DNA from: Streptomyces sp. YIM 130001
Lineage (GTDB): Bacteria; Actinomycetota; Actinomycetes; Streptomycetales; Streptomycetaceae
Length of the DNA: 64,000 bases
Direction of reading: 5' to 3'
Assembly: GCF_003574445.1 (NCBI RefSeq)
Contig: NZ_KZ984569.1
Coordinates: 62,001 to 126,000 of the forward strand
In this document: in pieces, positions 1 through 8,643 of the stretch
Layout: each line of letters opens with the position of its first letter
How positions within the stretch are numbered: position 1 is the stretch's first letter
Translations under genes and position numbers: made by a program
The notes under the pieces: generated by a model
Databases searched by the model: none
Told to the model about the DNA's origin: nothing
The model's input: the letters and a program-made list of their open reading frames with translations, nothing else

Positions 1-258
1 GTTCTCCCGGATCCAGCAGCGGAGGAGATTCTCGACGGCCGCGGATTCGGCCGCGGTCCGTGGGTCCGGGTGCTCGAGCAGGTCGTCCGGGGGGACGAGG
101 CCGTCTCCTGGCGGGCGTGACGGGTGGTGCGGAATGCCTTTCTGCCGGGGAACCGCGCTCGCATCGGCGACGAGAGGGGCAGTTCCGACCGAAGCAGTCG
201 AACCGAGTGTGGAGGGGGTGTCGTGGTGACGACCGTCAGGCGTGGTGTTGAGGTTCAA
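1..258 (-). CDS. IucA/IucC-type siderophore synthetase, N-terminal fragment
   Basis: Only the first 86 codons are in the window; the gene runs off the left edge. The frame is open on the minus strand, and the stretch AVENLLRCWIRE resembles the N-terminal helix typical of NRPS-independent siderophore synthetases of the IucA/IucC family, which condense citrate-type acids with amines or amino alcohols. I chose TTG at 258 because an AAGGA sits 7 nt upstream (266-270) and no ATG or GTG occurs in this frame downstream of it; the true start could differ. It would be transcribed after the aminotransferase at 610-2100, which fits a siderophore pathway using diaminobutyrate or a related diamine. The first 30 or so residues are low in complexity and carry no recognisable motif. 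The family call rests on one short motif plus the neighbour, so it is moderate. Confidence 0.55.
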   Translation of the reverse strand, partial: MNLNTTPDGRHHDTPSTLGSTASVGTAPLVADASAVPRQKGIPHHPSRPPGDGLVPPDDLLEHPDPRTAAESAAVENLLRCWIREN

Positions 259-609
259 GTGACGTTCCTTGTGCGGTGGCTGGTGCTGTGCGTTCGCATG
301 TTGAGAGGTGAGCCGGGCCCGAGCATCGGCTGTGCGCCGGTGCATGGGGTGGCGCAGGACGTCGGGGGCGGTTTCGCTTCCGAAAGCCGTGGCGGTGTGC
401 GCCGCCGGGGCGGAGGCGCCGGCCCGCGACGGCTCGTGGACGCCGGTGCGGCCCGCAGATGTGGCGAGTGTGAGGACGATCCGGTTCGCCCCGACGGGAG
501 TTCGGACCATGGGCCGGTCCGTGGCCGGGCTCGGCCCAGGGGATCCCGTGACCGTCGTGGTCCGGCCGCGGTGCACCTACGCTCCAGGGACACCTCACGA
601 TCACACCGT
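259..609. other. Intergenic gap, nothing recognised
   Basis: These 351 bases separate the aminotransferase stop from the siderophore synthetase start. The open frames crossing it are Arg/Pro/Ala-rich and look like frame shadows. I see no clear terminator and no AT-rich iron box. The ribosome site for the downstream gene lies at 265-270. Confidence 0.5.
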
Positions 610-2100
610 TCACCGGCGGGGCGAGGACGCGGACACGGACACCGCCAGGGCGTCGGCGAAGCGGTCGAGGACGGCGGAAGCCTGTTCGTCGGTCAGCGTC
701 AGCGGCGGGAGCAGGCGTACGACGCTGGAGTTTCGGCCGCCCAGCTCCACGATCAAACCGCGGCGCAGACACTCCCGTTGCACTGTGGCAGCCAACTCGG
801 GTGCCGCTGGGGCGGGTTCGCCTCGCACCTGACCCGCGCCTCGTTGCACTGCCGACCACGAAGTCGGGGTCGTGAGGTCACCCACCGGCCTCGTGACGTC
901 GTCGGGCCCCATCGCCGGGTCCACGGGGACGGCACCAGGACCGACTGCTGGCTCTGCTTCCGGATCGACCAGTTCGATGCCGATCATCAGTCCTCGACCA
1001 CGGACCTCGCCGATACAGGGGTACTCCGCGGCGAGTGCACGGAGCTGGCGGAGCATCCGGGCACCGAGGACCTCTGCCCGCTCGGCGAGCCCGTTGGCGG
1101 TGACGTAGGCCAGAGTGGCGGCACCTGCGGCCATGGCCAGCTGGTTGCCGCGGAAGGTGCCGGCATGCGCGCCGGGCGGCCAGGTATCGAGCTCCTCGCG
1201 GTAGACGACGACCGCCAGCGGCAGGCTGCCTCCGATCGCCTTGGAGAGGACCATCACGTCGGGCACGACGCCGCTGTGCTCGACGGCCCAGAAGGCGCCG
1301 GTGCGGCCGACGCCGGTCTGCACCTCGTCGACGATCAGCGGGATGCCGCGAGATGCAGTGATCTCTCGCATCCGGCGCAGCCAGGCATCGGGAGCCGGGT
1401 GTACGCCGCCCTCCCCCTGCACCGGTTCCACGATCATGCCCGCGGGCCGGTGCACTCCGGATTTGGCGTCGTCGAGGATCGACTCGGTCCAGCGTGCGGA
1501 GAGTTCGGCCCCTTGCGGCCCGCCGACTCCGAACGGGCAGCGGTAGTCCTGCGGGAACGGCAGCCGGGTGACCGTTACGTCCTCGGCCCCGCCGGAAGCG
1601 GCGAGGGCGTCGGCTGTCATGCCGTGATAGGCGCCCGTGAAGGCGAGTGTCCCGCGCTGTCCGGTGGCCCTTCGGACCAGCTTGAGCGCCGCCTCCACCG
1701 CGTCGGTGCCGGCCGGACCGCAGAACTGGATACGGGCACGGTCCGCGAGGCCACGCGGCAGCGTCTCGAAGAGGGCGGTGGTGAAGTCGTCCTTCACCGG
1801 CGTGGCCAGGTCCAGCACGTGCAGCGGCGCCCCCGAGTCCAGCACCTTCCGAATGGCCTCGAGGACGACGGGGTGGTTGTGACCGAGCGCGAGCGTGCCG
1901 GCGCCGGAGAGGCAGTCGAGATACCGCTTGCCGTCTGCGCCCTCGATGGTCAGTCCGCGCGCACGCACGGGCACGATCGGCAAGGTCCTCGCATACGTCC
2001 GGGCCGAGGACTCCCGAAGCGACTGCCGTCGCAGGATCGCTTCCGGACCGTACGAGGGCGGGGCGGCTGGCGCCGCGGGCGTCGGATCGATCACGGCCAC
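610..2100 (-). CDS. Diaminobutyrate--2-oxoglutarate aminotransferase family (class III, PLP)
   Basis: A 496-residue fold-type I, class III aminotransferase. Expected role: moving an amino group to aspartate semialdehyde to make 2,4-diaminobutyrate, a building block of siderophores or ectoine-like compounds. The substrate is inferred from family resemblance and from the siderophore synthetase just downstream. Visible motifs are the small domain start near residue 60-75, the PLP-phosphate region CGPAGTDAVEAA (127-138), GAYHG (156-160), the Asp of IVDEVQTG at 258, and the Schiff-base lysine in LSKAIGG at 287. The GTG start at 2100 has a GGGAGG 10 nt upstream; a second in-frame GTG lies two codons later. 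Odd point: about 45 extra Pro/Gly/Asp-rich residues lie between roughly 383 and 430, interrupting the C-terminal small domain before the conserved LRRGLIVE segment. Confidence 0.85.
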   Translation of the reverse strand: MAVIDPTPAAPAAPPSYGPEAILRRQSLRESSARTYARTLPIVPVRARGLTIEGADGKRYLDCLSGAGTLALGHNHPVVLEAIRKVLDSGAPLHVLDLATPVKDDFTTALFETLPRGLADRARIQFCGPAGTDAVEAALKLVRRATGQRGTLAFTGAYHGMTADALAASGGAEDVTVTRLPFPQDYRCPFGVGGPQGAELSARWTESILDDAKSGVHRPAGMIVEPVQGEGGVHPAPDAWLRRMREITASRGIPLIVDEVQTGVGRTGAFWAVEHSGVVPDVMVLSKAIGGSLPLAVVVYREELDTWPPGAHAGTFRGNQLAMAAGAATLAYVTANGLAERAEVLGARMLRQLRALAAEYPCIGEVRGRGLMIGIELVDPEAEPAVGPGAVPVDPAMGPDDVTRPVGDLTTPTSWSAVQRGAGQVRGEPAPAAPELAATVQRECLRRGLIVELGGRNSSVVRLLPPLTLTDEQASAVLDRFADALAVSVSASSPRR

Positions 2101-2377
2101 GACTGTTGGTCCTCCCGCTGTGCTCCGGCGAGTTGGACGCCTGGCGTCCCCGAGTCAGGGGGTCTGAACGCACACCGCGTGTCCCCCATACGTACCAACG
2201 ACGCAAACTGCGGAGGATCACGGGTCGACGGAAGATCCTTGCCGTGACGGAACCGTTGCGGAGCCGTGGGCCGTCCCCAACGGCACCGGCATAGTGTGTG
2301 GGTGCTCGAACGGGCACCTGCCGGTGCGGCCGAACGAGCACGTTTGCCAATGAATCCACACAGGGGGAGATCTCGAC

Positions 2378-3601
2378 ATGCCAGCGATACGTCCACGCCT
2401 CAGCCTGCACCGCGGGAAGGGGGCGAGGCGCGGCACCTCCCCCGTGACGGCGGCGCTCGCCCTGTGTGCCGCACTCGCCCTGACCGCCACCGCCTGCGGA
2501 CCCGAGGACGACAACGCCAGCGACAAGGCGGCGTCCGCGTCCAAGACCCCGGCGGATGACGACCAGCTCAAGATCCCCGGCGACATCAAGGACCGCTTGA
2601 AGGACCGCGGGATCGATCTGGACAAGTGGAAGGACGGGGCGTGGAAGGACTGGAGCAAGGACGATTGGCTCCGAGAGGCCGAGGACTACGTCAACCCGAT
2701 CATCGAGGACCTCTGGGACTCGGACCGGATGAGGGATGCGGACAAGCGCCCCGACAAGCCCGTCGACAATGACATTTCGGGCGATGAGGGCGTAACCGAC
2801 CCGACACCCGAGCCCGTCGACGCCGAGCCCGTGAAGACCCCGTACCACTCGAGTGCCGCCGAGGCGGGCAAGCTGTTCTTCGACGGCCCCGACGGCTCGA
2901 TGGTCTGCTCCGCGACGGTGGTGAAGGACCCGGCCAACCCCGGCAAGTCCAACATGGTGTGGACGGCAGGCCACTGCGTGCACGCCGGCAAGAGCGGCGG
3001 CTGGTACCGCAACCTGGCCTTCGTGCCCTCGTACAACAACGACGGGAAGTCGGTCGAGGAGCTGCAGGGCGCGTCCGAGGAAGAGATCACCCCGTACGGA
3101 ATCTGGTGGACCGACTGGGCGCAGACGTCGCAGCAGTGGATCGAGCAGGGTGGTGCGACCGGCGGCGAGGGCGCACCGTACGACTACGCGGTCATGCACG
3201 TGACCCCGGAGAAGGGCGGCAGCGGCAAGTCCCTGGAGGAGACGGTCGGTTCGGCGCTCCCGGTGGACTTCAACGCACCCGCGGTTCCCGAGATCGAGAG
3301 CATGACGGCCACCGGCTACCCGGCGGCGCCTCCGTTCGACGGACAGCTCGCGCACTCCTGCGCCGACAAGCCCGGCCGACTCTCGCTGGGCAAGGAGCAG
3401 CCCACCATGCACCGCATCGGTTGCACCATGACCGGCGGTTCGTCCGGCGGCGGCTGGGTCGCCGAGGGGCAGGACGGGAAGCCCGCACTGGTCTCGAACA
3501 CGTCCATCGGTCCGGTGCAGACGGGCTGGCTGGCCGGTCCCCGGCTCGGCCCGGGCGCCAAGAAGATCTACTCGGCCGTCAGCGACAAGTACGCCAAGTA
3601 G
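2378..3601 (+). CDS. Secreted trypsin-like serine protease, lipoprotein (paralogue 1)
   Basis: A 407-residue protein with a basic N-terminus, a hydrophobic stretch (residues 22-36) and a lipobox LTATAC with the modified cysteine at 40, so the mature protein should be anchored outside the membrane. Residues 65-120 form a charged Lys/Trp-rich module (KDRLKDRGIDLDKWKDG and on to the WLREAEDYVNP segment) shared with the next gene. The protease domain follows: VWTAGHC with His199, YDYAVMHV with Asp269, and GGSSGGGW with Ser356, a complete His-Asp-Ser triad in chymotrypsin order. Cysteines at 177/200 and 328/349 could form disulfides. The start has GGGGGAGA about 10 nt upstream. The substrate is unknown. 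The following gene at 3957 is a close paralogue in the same orientation, a tandem duplication. Confidence 0.85.
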   Translation: MPAIRPRLSLHRGKGARRGTSPVTAALALCAALALTATACGPEDDNASDKAASASKTPADDDQLKIPGDIKDRLKDRGIDLDKWKDGAWKDWSKDDWLREAEDYVNPIIEDLWDSDRMRDADKRPDKPVDNDISGDEGVTDPTPEPVDAEPVKTPYHSSAAEAGKLFFDGPDGSMVCSATVVKDPANPGKSNMVWTAGHCVHAGKSGGWYRNLAFVPSYNNDGKSVEELQGASEEEITPYGIWWTDWAQTSQQWIEQGGATGGEGAPYDYAVMHVTPEKGGSGKSLEETVGSALPVDFNAPAVPEIESMTATGYPAAPPFDGQLAHSCADKPGRLSLGKEQPTMHRIGCTMTGGSSGGGWVAEGQDGKPALVSNTSIGPVQTGWLAGPRLGPGAKKIYSAVSDKYAK

Positions 3602-3652
3602 CGGGCCGCGGTGGGCATCAGGCCCATCGCTCGGTTGAACTACCGGCCCGAC

Positions 3653-3700
3653 GCGGCTTCTTGCGGTGACTCCCTTTCCCGGGCGACCGCAAGAAGCCGC
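3653..3700 (+). terminator. Hairpin terminator after first protease
   Basis: A perfect 15-bp inverted repeat (3653-3667 with 3686-3700) and an 18-nt loop, about 50 nt after the stop codon. There is no T run, as is usual in Streptomyces. It sits in the 355-bp gap between the two protease genes and should insulate them; the remaining 250 bp of the gap presumably hold the promoter of the second gene, which I cannot place with confidence. Confidence 0.8.
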
Positions 3701-3956
3701 CCCGGCAGCCGGTCGCGGGGCCGGGGTGAAATCTTCACGGACCCACCGTCAGGTGTCCGCACCGAACACGGCATAGTGGCACCTGATTTCCGGTCGGCAA
3801 CTCACAAGCGCCTTCCGAATGACACGCGCATGACACCCGCCTGCGTGTGTCTCCCGGCGGCACCACCGCACGCCGGACACCCAATGACACGAGCCACGGT
3901 GAGCAGTACGCACCGGGGCCGCACCAACGAACGATCCACCGGGGGTTCACCGCATC

Positions 3957-5198
3957 ATGCGATCCATACGTCCCGCACGCACCGTCTCCGGGACACGTTC
4001 CCGTAGAGACGGCGCGCGCCGTTCCGGCCTCGCAGCGGCGGGTGCCGCACTCACACTCGCGATAACGGCGACGGCCTGCAGCTCCGGCGACGACAAGTCC
4101 GACAACGCCGCCGACGCCAAGCCCAGCCAGTCCCAGGCCGCGGACAAGGACCAAGGCAAGGACACGCCTGAGATTCCCGCCGACATCGCCGACCGCCTCA
4201 AGAAGCGCGGCATCGACGTCGACAAGTGGAAGGACGGTGACTGGAAGAACTGGGACAAGGAATCCTGGCTGCGCGAGGCCAAGGACTTCGTCAACCCGGT
4301 CATCGACGGCCTCTGGAAGCCCGACCGGATGCAGAAGGCCAAGGACCCGGCCAAGACCGTCGCCACGAAGGACGCCGCCGGCGACCGGGGCACCAGCGAT
4401 CCGGTTCCGGACCCCGTCACCGCCCAGCAGGAGAAGACGCCGTACCACCAGAACGCCGCCCCGGTCGGCAAGGTCTTCTTCGACACCCCCGAGGGATCGG
4501 CAGTCTGCTCCGGCACCGTCGTGAAGGACAAGCGCAACCCCGGCAAGTCCAACCTGGTGTGGACGGCGGGCCACTGCGTACACGCCGGACAGCAGGGCGG
4601 ATGGTTCCGGAACATCGCCTTCGTCCCGTCGTACAACGACCTCGGCAAGTCGCCCACGGAGCTCGAAGGTGCGACCCAGCAGGAGGTCGCCCCGTACGGC
4701 ACCTACTGGGCGGACTGGGCGTCGACCTCGGGTGAGTGGATCGACGGCGGCGCCGCGGCAGGCATCCCGGGGGCTCCGAACGACTACGCCGTACTGCACG
4801 TGAAGCCGGAGAACGGCAGCAAGTCCCTCGAGGAGACAGTCGGCAACGCGCTGCCCGTCGACTTCTCCGCGCCCTCCGCGACCGAAGTCAGCTCGATGGG
4901 CGCATGGGGATACCCGGCCGCTCCGCCGTACAACGGCGTGACGATGCACAAGTGCATCGACCGCCCGTCCCGTCTCTCGCAGGGCCCGCAGAAGCCGACG
5001 ATGTACCGCATCGGCTGCTCGATGACCGGCGGTTCGTCCGGCGGTGGCTGGTTCCGACAGGTGGCCAAGGGCAAGCTCGCCCTGGTCTCCAACACCTCCA
5101 TCGGCCCGAAGACTTCCGGCTGGCTGGCAGGTCCCCAGTTGGGCCAGGGCGCCGAGCAGCTCTACGACTCGATGAGCAAGAAGTACGGCAGCCAGTAA
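3957..5198 (+). CDS. Secreted trypsin-like serine protease, lipoprotein (paralogue 2)
   Basis: A 413-residue protein colinear with the product of 2378-3601. It has a basic N-terminus, hydrophobic segment and lipobox ITATAC with Cys41; the same Lys/Trp-rich module at residues 73-125 (DRLKKRGIDVDKWKDG, then WLREAKDFVNPVI); and a protease domain with His206 in VWTAGHC, Asp276 in APNDYAVLHV and Ser361 in GGSSGGGW. All catalytic residues are present in both copies. The acidic-to-basic linker between the lipobox and the module differs most, as expected for a tether. The start has GGGGGT about 12 nt upstream. It ends in two hairpins facing hflX. I infer a surface-anchored protease; nothing visible reveals its substrate. 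Confidence 0.85.
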   Translation: MRSIRPARTVSGTRSRRDGARRSGLAAAGAALTLAITATACSSGDDKSDNAADAKPSQSQAADKDQGKDTPEIPADIADRLKKRGIDVDKWKDGDWKNWDKESWLREAKDFVNPVIDGLWKPDRMQKAKDPAKTVATKDAAGDRGTSDPVPDPVTAQQEKTPYHQNAAPVGKVFFDTPEGSAVCSGTVVKDKRNPGKSNLVWTAGHCVHAGQQGGWFRNIAFVPSYNDLGKSPTELEGATQQEVAPYGTYWADWASTSGEWIDGGAAAGIPGAPNDYAVLHVKPENGSKSLEETVGNALPVDFSAPSATEVSSMGAWGYPAAPPYNGVTMHKCIDRPSRLSQGPQKPTMYRIGCSMTGGSSGGGWFRQVAKGKLALVSNTSIGPKTSGWLAGPQLGQGAEQLYDSMSKKYGSQ

Positions 5199-5205
5199 CT
5201 GTCCA

Positions 5206-5231
5206 GGGGCCGCCGGTTCGCCGGCGGCCCC
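5206..5231 (+). terminator. TTCG-loop terminator after second protease
   Basis: A perfect 11-bp stem, GGGGCCGCCGG with its complement, closed by a stable TTCG tetraloop, starting 8 nt after the stop of the second protease gene. Confidence 0.9.
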
Positions 5232-5246
5232 TCCCTCATCGACGCA

Positions 5247-5285
5247 CGAAGGCCCCTCCCGCAGCTGCTGCGGGAGGGGCCTTCG
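5247..5285. terminator. Bidirectional terminator between protease and hflX
   Basis: A perfect 18-bp inverted repeat (5247-5264 with 5268-5285) and a 3-nt loop. It has A-rich and T-rich flanks on either side (GAAGG, CCTTC) and lies 20 nt beyond the hflX stop, so it can stop both converging transcripts. Confidence 0.9.
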
Positions 5286-5304
5286 TATTCACTACATGCG
5301 AACC

Positions 5305-6804
5305 TCAGTGACCCGCGGGGACGAACTTGGCGAGCTCCGCCGCCAGTTCCTCGTGTACCCGCGCCTTGAGCACGGTGCCCTCCGCGATGTGCTCCTCGGA
5401 GATCACCTCACCCTCGGCGTACGTACGCGACATCAGCGCGCCTTCTGTGTAGGGCACCAGCACCTCGATCTCGATCTGGGGCCGAGGCAATTGATCGTCG
5501 ATCAGAGCCAGCAGCTCGTCGATGCCCTCGCCCGTACGGGCGGAGACGACGATCGCGTGCCGCTCGGCCCGCAGCAGCCGCTGGATGACCAACGGGTCGG
5601 CCGCGTCCGCCTTGTTGATCACGACGATCTCCGGGACGTCGGACGCGCCGACGTCACGGAACACCTCGCGGACCGCGGCCAACTGCTCCTCCGGAACCGG
5701 ATGCGATCCGTCCACCACGTGCAGGACGAGGTCGGAGTCGCCGACCTCCTCCATGGTGGAGCGGAACGCCTCGACCAGGTGGTGCGGCAGATGCCGGACG
5801 AAACCGACGGTGTCCGCCAGCGTGTACAGCCGCCCGCTGGGTGTCTCGGCCCGGCGCACGGTCGGGTCGAGGGTGGCGAACAGGGCGTTCTCCACCAGGA
5901 CGCCCGCGCCCGTGAGGCGGTTGAGCAGCGAGGACTTGCCCGCGTTGGTGTAACCGGCGATGGCGACCGAAGGCACCTTGTTACGACGGCGCTCCTGGCG
6001 CTTGATCTCGCGGCCGGTCTTCATGTCCGCGATCTCCCGGCGCATCTTCGCCATCTTCTCGCGGATACGCCGACGGTCCGTCTCGATCTTGGTCTCACCG
6101 GGACCACGGGTGGCCATCCCGCCGCCACCGCCGCCACCCATCTGCCGGGAGAGCGACTGACCCCAGCCGCGCAGCCTCGGCAGCATGTACTGCATCTGCG
6201 CGAGCGCGACCTGGGCCTTGCCCTCACGGGACTTGGCGTGCTGGGCGAAGATGTCGAGGATCAGAGCGGTGCGGTCGACCACCTTGACCTTGACGACATC
6301 CTCGAGATGGATGAGCTGCCCCGGGCTGAGTTCACCGTCACAGATGACCGTGTCCGCGCCCGTCTCGAGCACGATGTCGCGCAGCTCCTGGGCCTTGCCG
6401 GAACCGATGTACGTGGCCGGATCCGGCTTGTCACGGCGCTGGACGACTCCGTCGAGCACCATGGCCCCGGCCGTCTCGGCGAGCGCGGCCAGCTCCGCGA
6501 GGGAGTTGTCCGCGTCGTGCACGGTGCCGCTCGTCCACACACCGACGAGGACCACACGCTCCAGGCGGAGCTGGCGGTACTCGACCTCGGTGACGTCCTC
6601 GAGCTCGGTGGACAGACCGGCCACGCGGCGCAGCGCCGCCCGCTCCGTGCGGTCGAGCTGGTCGCCGTCCCGCGCCCCGTCGATCTCGTGGCTCCAGGCG
6701 ACGTCCTCTTCCATCAGGGCATCGGCCCGAAGTCCCTCGGCAGGGTTCGGCGCGGGGTTCTGCACGTTCTGTGCGTCCTGGGAAGGGGATGAAGAGGAGG
6801 TCAT
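5305..6804 (-). CDS. hflX: GTPase HflX, ribosome-associated
   Basis: A 499-residue protein of the HflX family, GTPases that split or rescue stalled ribosomes under stress. The N-terminal HflX domain (about 70-240) contains YIGSGKAQEL and the glycine-rich loop followed by ATRGPGETKIE (around 225-240), a family signature. A charged helical linker leads into the G domain with G1 GYTNAGKSS (about 280-288), G3 DTVGF and G4 NKAD. The start ATG has AAGGA 4 nt upstream. The N-terminal 50 residues are a Streptomyces-type extension. It is the last gene of the minus-strand run and is followed by the strong terminator at 5247-5285. The 262 bp upstream (6805-7066) hold no gene I recognise. Confidence 0.95.
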   Translation of the reverse strand: MTSSSSPSQDAQNVQNPAPNPAEGLRADALMEEDVAWSHEIDGARDGDQLDRTERAALRRVAGLSTELEDVTEVEYRQLRLERVVLVGVWTSGTVHDADNSLAELAALAETAGAMVLDGVVQRRDKPDPATYIGSGKAQELRDIVLETGADTVICDGELSPGQLIHLEDVVKVKVVDRTALILDIFAQHAKSREGKAQVALAQMQYMLPRLRGWGQSLSRQMGGGGGGGMATRGPGETKIETDRRRIREKMAKMRREIADMKTGREIKRQERRRNKVPSVAIAGYTNAGKSSLLNRLTGAGVLVENALFATLDPTVRRAETPSGRLYTLADTVGFVRHLPHHLVEAFRSTMEEVGDSDLVLHVVDGSHPVPEEQLAAVREVFRDVGASDVPEIVVINKADAADPLVIQRLLRAERHAIVVSARTGEGIDELLALIDDQLPRPQIEIEVLVPYTEGALMSRTYAEGEVISEEHIAEGTVLKARVHEELAAELAKFVPAGH

Positions 6805-7066
6805 TGGATCCTTACGGTCGGAGGGTGAGGTACGGCTCCGGGAAGCGGACTGCCAGACTGCCCGGAATCGCTGCGTGCGGGACGACGTGGCAGTCCCGGC
6901 ACACTCGGTGATTTCAACGTCCCGGGCCGTCCGAAGATTCCCCTGGGCGTTCCGTCGCAGCGACCACTCGATGGTCGCACGGTACGCCCCGTCTCGTCAC
7001 CCGGGTTTTCCGGCGTACGACGCGCACGCACGGGATTCACCCGCGCAGCACTCGCACGCGCAGGAT

Positions 7067-8542
7067 TCACGCGGCGCCACCGCCGGACCGGGCAGCGTCG
7101 TCCGCCGGCTCGGCCGACCGCCAGTCCGCGTGCCCGGGCATGGGAGGCGTCTTCGCCCCGTACAGCCAGCCCTGGAAGAAGCCCGAGAGGTCACGGCCGG
7201 TGATCGACGAAGCGAGCCGCGTGAAGTCGGCGGTGGTGGCGTTGCCGTCCGCGTACCGCTGCACCCAGGCGCGCTCGAGACGGTCGAAGGCGCCGGCGCC
7301 GATCTCCTGGCGCAGCGCGTAGAGCACGAGAGCGCTGCCGTCGTAGACGATCGGACGGAAGAGGCTGAGCTTCTTGCCGGGCGCCGCCGGCTCGGGGGCT
7401 GCCGGGGGCCCGCCCGAGGCACGCCAGCCGTCGGAGTCGCGGTACGCCTCCTTCATCCGCTCCTCGAGGGAATGACCGGCGCGCTCCTCGGCGAACAGGG
7501 CTTCGTACCAGGAGGCGTGTCCCTCGTTCAGCCACAGGTCGGACCAGCTGCGAGGGCTGACACTGTTCCCGAACCACTGGTGGGCGAGTTCGTGGACCAT
7601 GACCGACTCGACGTACCACTGCGGCACCCCCTTCGTCGTGAAGAGGTCGCGTTCGAAGAGGGACAACGTCTGCGTCTCCAGGGCGAATCCCGTACGCGCC
7701 CCCGCGATCAGCACGCCGTACGTCTCGAACGGGTAGCGCCCGACCTTGGACTCCATCCAGGCGACGTGGTCCGGGGTCTTCTTGAGCAACGGCTCGACCT
7801 TCTCGCGGTCAGCCGTCGGTACGACGTCCCTGAGGGGCAGCCCGTTCGGCCCCTCCCGGTGCACGACCGTCGATTTCCCGATCGACACCTGGGCCAGTTC
7901 GGTCGCCATGGGGTGGGCGGTCCGGTACGTCCACGTCGTGCCACGGTCCGTGGTGCGCTTCCCGGTGGGCAGGCCGTTGGCCACCGCGGTGGTGCCCTTG
8001 GGCGTGGTGATGCGGAAGGTGAACAGAGCCTTGTCCGCCGGGTGATCGTTGGAGGGGAAGACCCGGTGCGCGGCGTCCGCCTGGTTCGCCATGGCGAGTC
8101 CGTCACCGGTGCGGATCCAGCCGCCGTTGTCCTGGTTTCCGCCGGGGTCGCTGGTGTGCCGCACGGTGAGACTGATCGGCAGGCCCCTGCGCACCGGACG
8201 CGCGGGCGTGACGACGAGATCCTCGCCCTTCTCCGCGAACGTCGCGGGCTCACCGCCGACCAGCACGGAACTGACTTTGCCGTGCGTGTGGTCGAGGTTG
8301 ATGTGCCGCAGGTCTGCGGTGGCCAGGGCGTCGATCTTGGTGACGGCGTTCAGCGGCCGGCTGTTGTCGCCGCTGTAGTCGAAGGCGATGTCGTACGACG
8401 TGACGTCGTACCCGGGGTTGCCGAGATGAGGGAAGAGCGGGTCGCCGATGCCGAGCGGCCCGGGAGCGGGCGCGCCTGCGGCGACCAGCGCGGTGGAGGC
8501 GGCGACCAGGAGAACGGCCCTGATGCGGGGCGAGAGCAACAT
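7067..8542 (-). CDS. M1 family zinc aminopeptidase, secreted
   Basis: A 491-residue metallopeptidase. The first 25 residues form a signal peptide (basic start, hydrophobic core LLVAASTALVAAG). The M1 N-terminal beta domain spans about 45-230. The exopeptidase-type segment ARTGFALETQT (282-292) takes the place of GAMEN. The zinc site is HELAH at 317-321 with the third ligand Glu340 in LNEGHASW, the spacing expected for M1 peptidases. At under 500 residues it lacks the long C-terminal helical domain of the large aminopeptidases, like other short secreted actinobacterial members. It probably trims N-terminal residues from extracellular peptides. The start ATG has no strong ribosome site visible. 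Confidence 0.88.
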   Translation of the reverse strand: MLLSPRIRAVLLVAASTALVAAGAPAPGPLGIGDPLFPHLGNPGYDVTSYDIAFDYSGDNSRPLNAVTKIDALATADLRHINLDHTHGKVSSVLVGGEPATFAEKGEDLVVTPARPVRRGLPISLTVRHTSDPGGNQDNGGWIRTGDGLAMANQADAAHRVFPSNDHPADKALFTFRITTPKGTTAVANGLPTGKRTTDRGTTWTYRTAHPMATELAQVSIGKSTVVHREGPNGLPLRDVVPTADREKVEPLLKKTPDHVAWMESKVGRYPFETYGVLIAGARTGFALETQTLSLFERDLFTTKGVPQWYVESVMVHELAHQWFGNSVSPRSWSDLWLNEGHASWYEALFAEERAGHSLEERMKEAYRDSDGWRASGGPPAAPEPAAPGKKLSLFRPIVYDGSALVLYALRQEIGAGAFDRLERAWVQRYADGNATTADFTRLASSITGRDLSGFFQGWLYGAKTPPMPGHADWRSAEPADDAARSGGGAA

Positions 8543-8643
8543 GATCCACGGCTATCAGTGCCACGCGCCCCCTGATCGACGGCGCGCTTCCGGCCCACCC
8601 GAACGAGGGGCCGTATGCCGCCCACGGCGACGTCCGACGAGTG

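Noticed and set aside
124..2247. A long plus-strand open frame of 707 codons
   Set aside because: It runs antisense to the aminotransferase, is rich in Arg, Gly and His, and has no domain. High-G+C coding DNA makes such shadow frames.
2101..2377. Searched for an iron-regulator (DmdR/IdeR-type) box upstream of the siderophore-linked aminotransferase
   Set aside because: No TTAGGTTAGGCT-like sequence is visible in this gap.
878..3412. An 844-codon minus-strand frame across the aminotransferase and first protease
   Set aside because: It overlaps genes with clear catalytic motifs on both strands and has no motifs itself.
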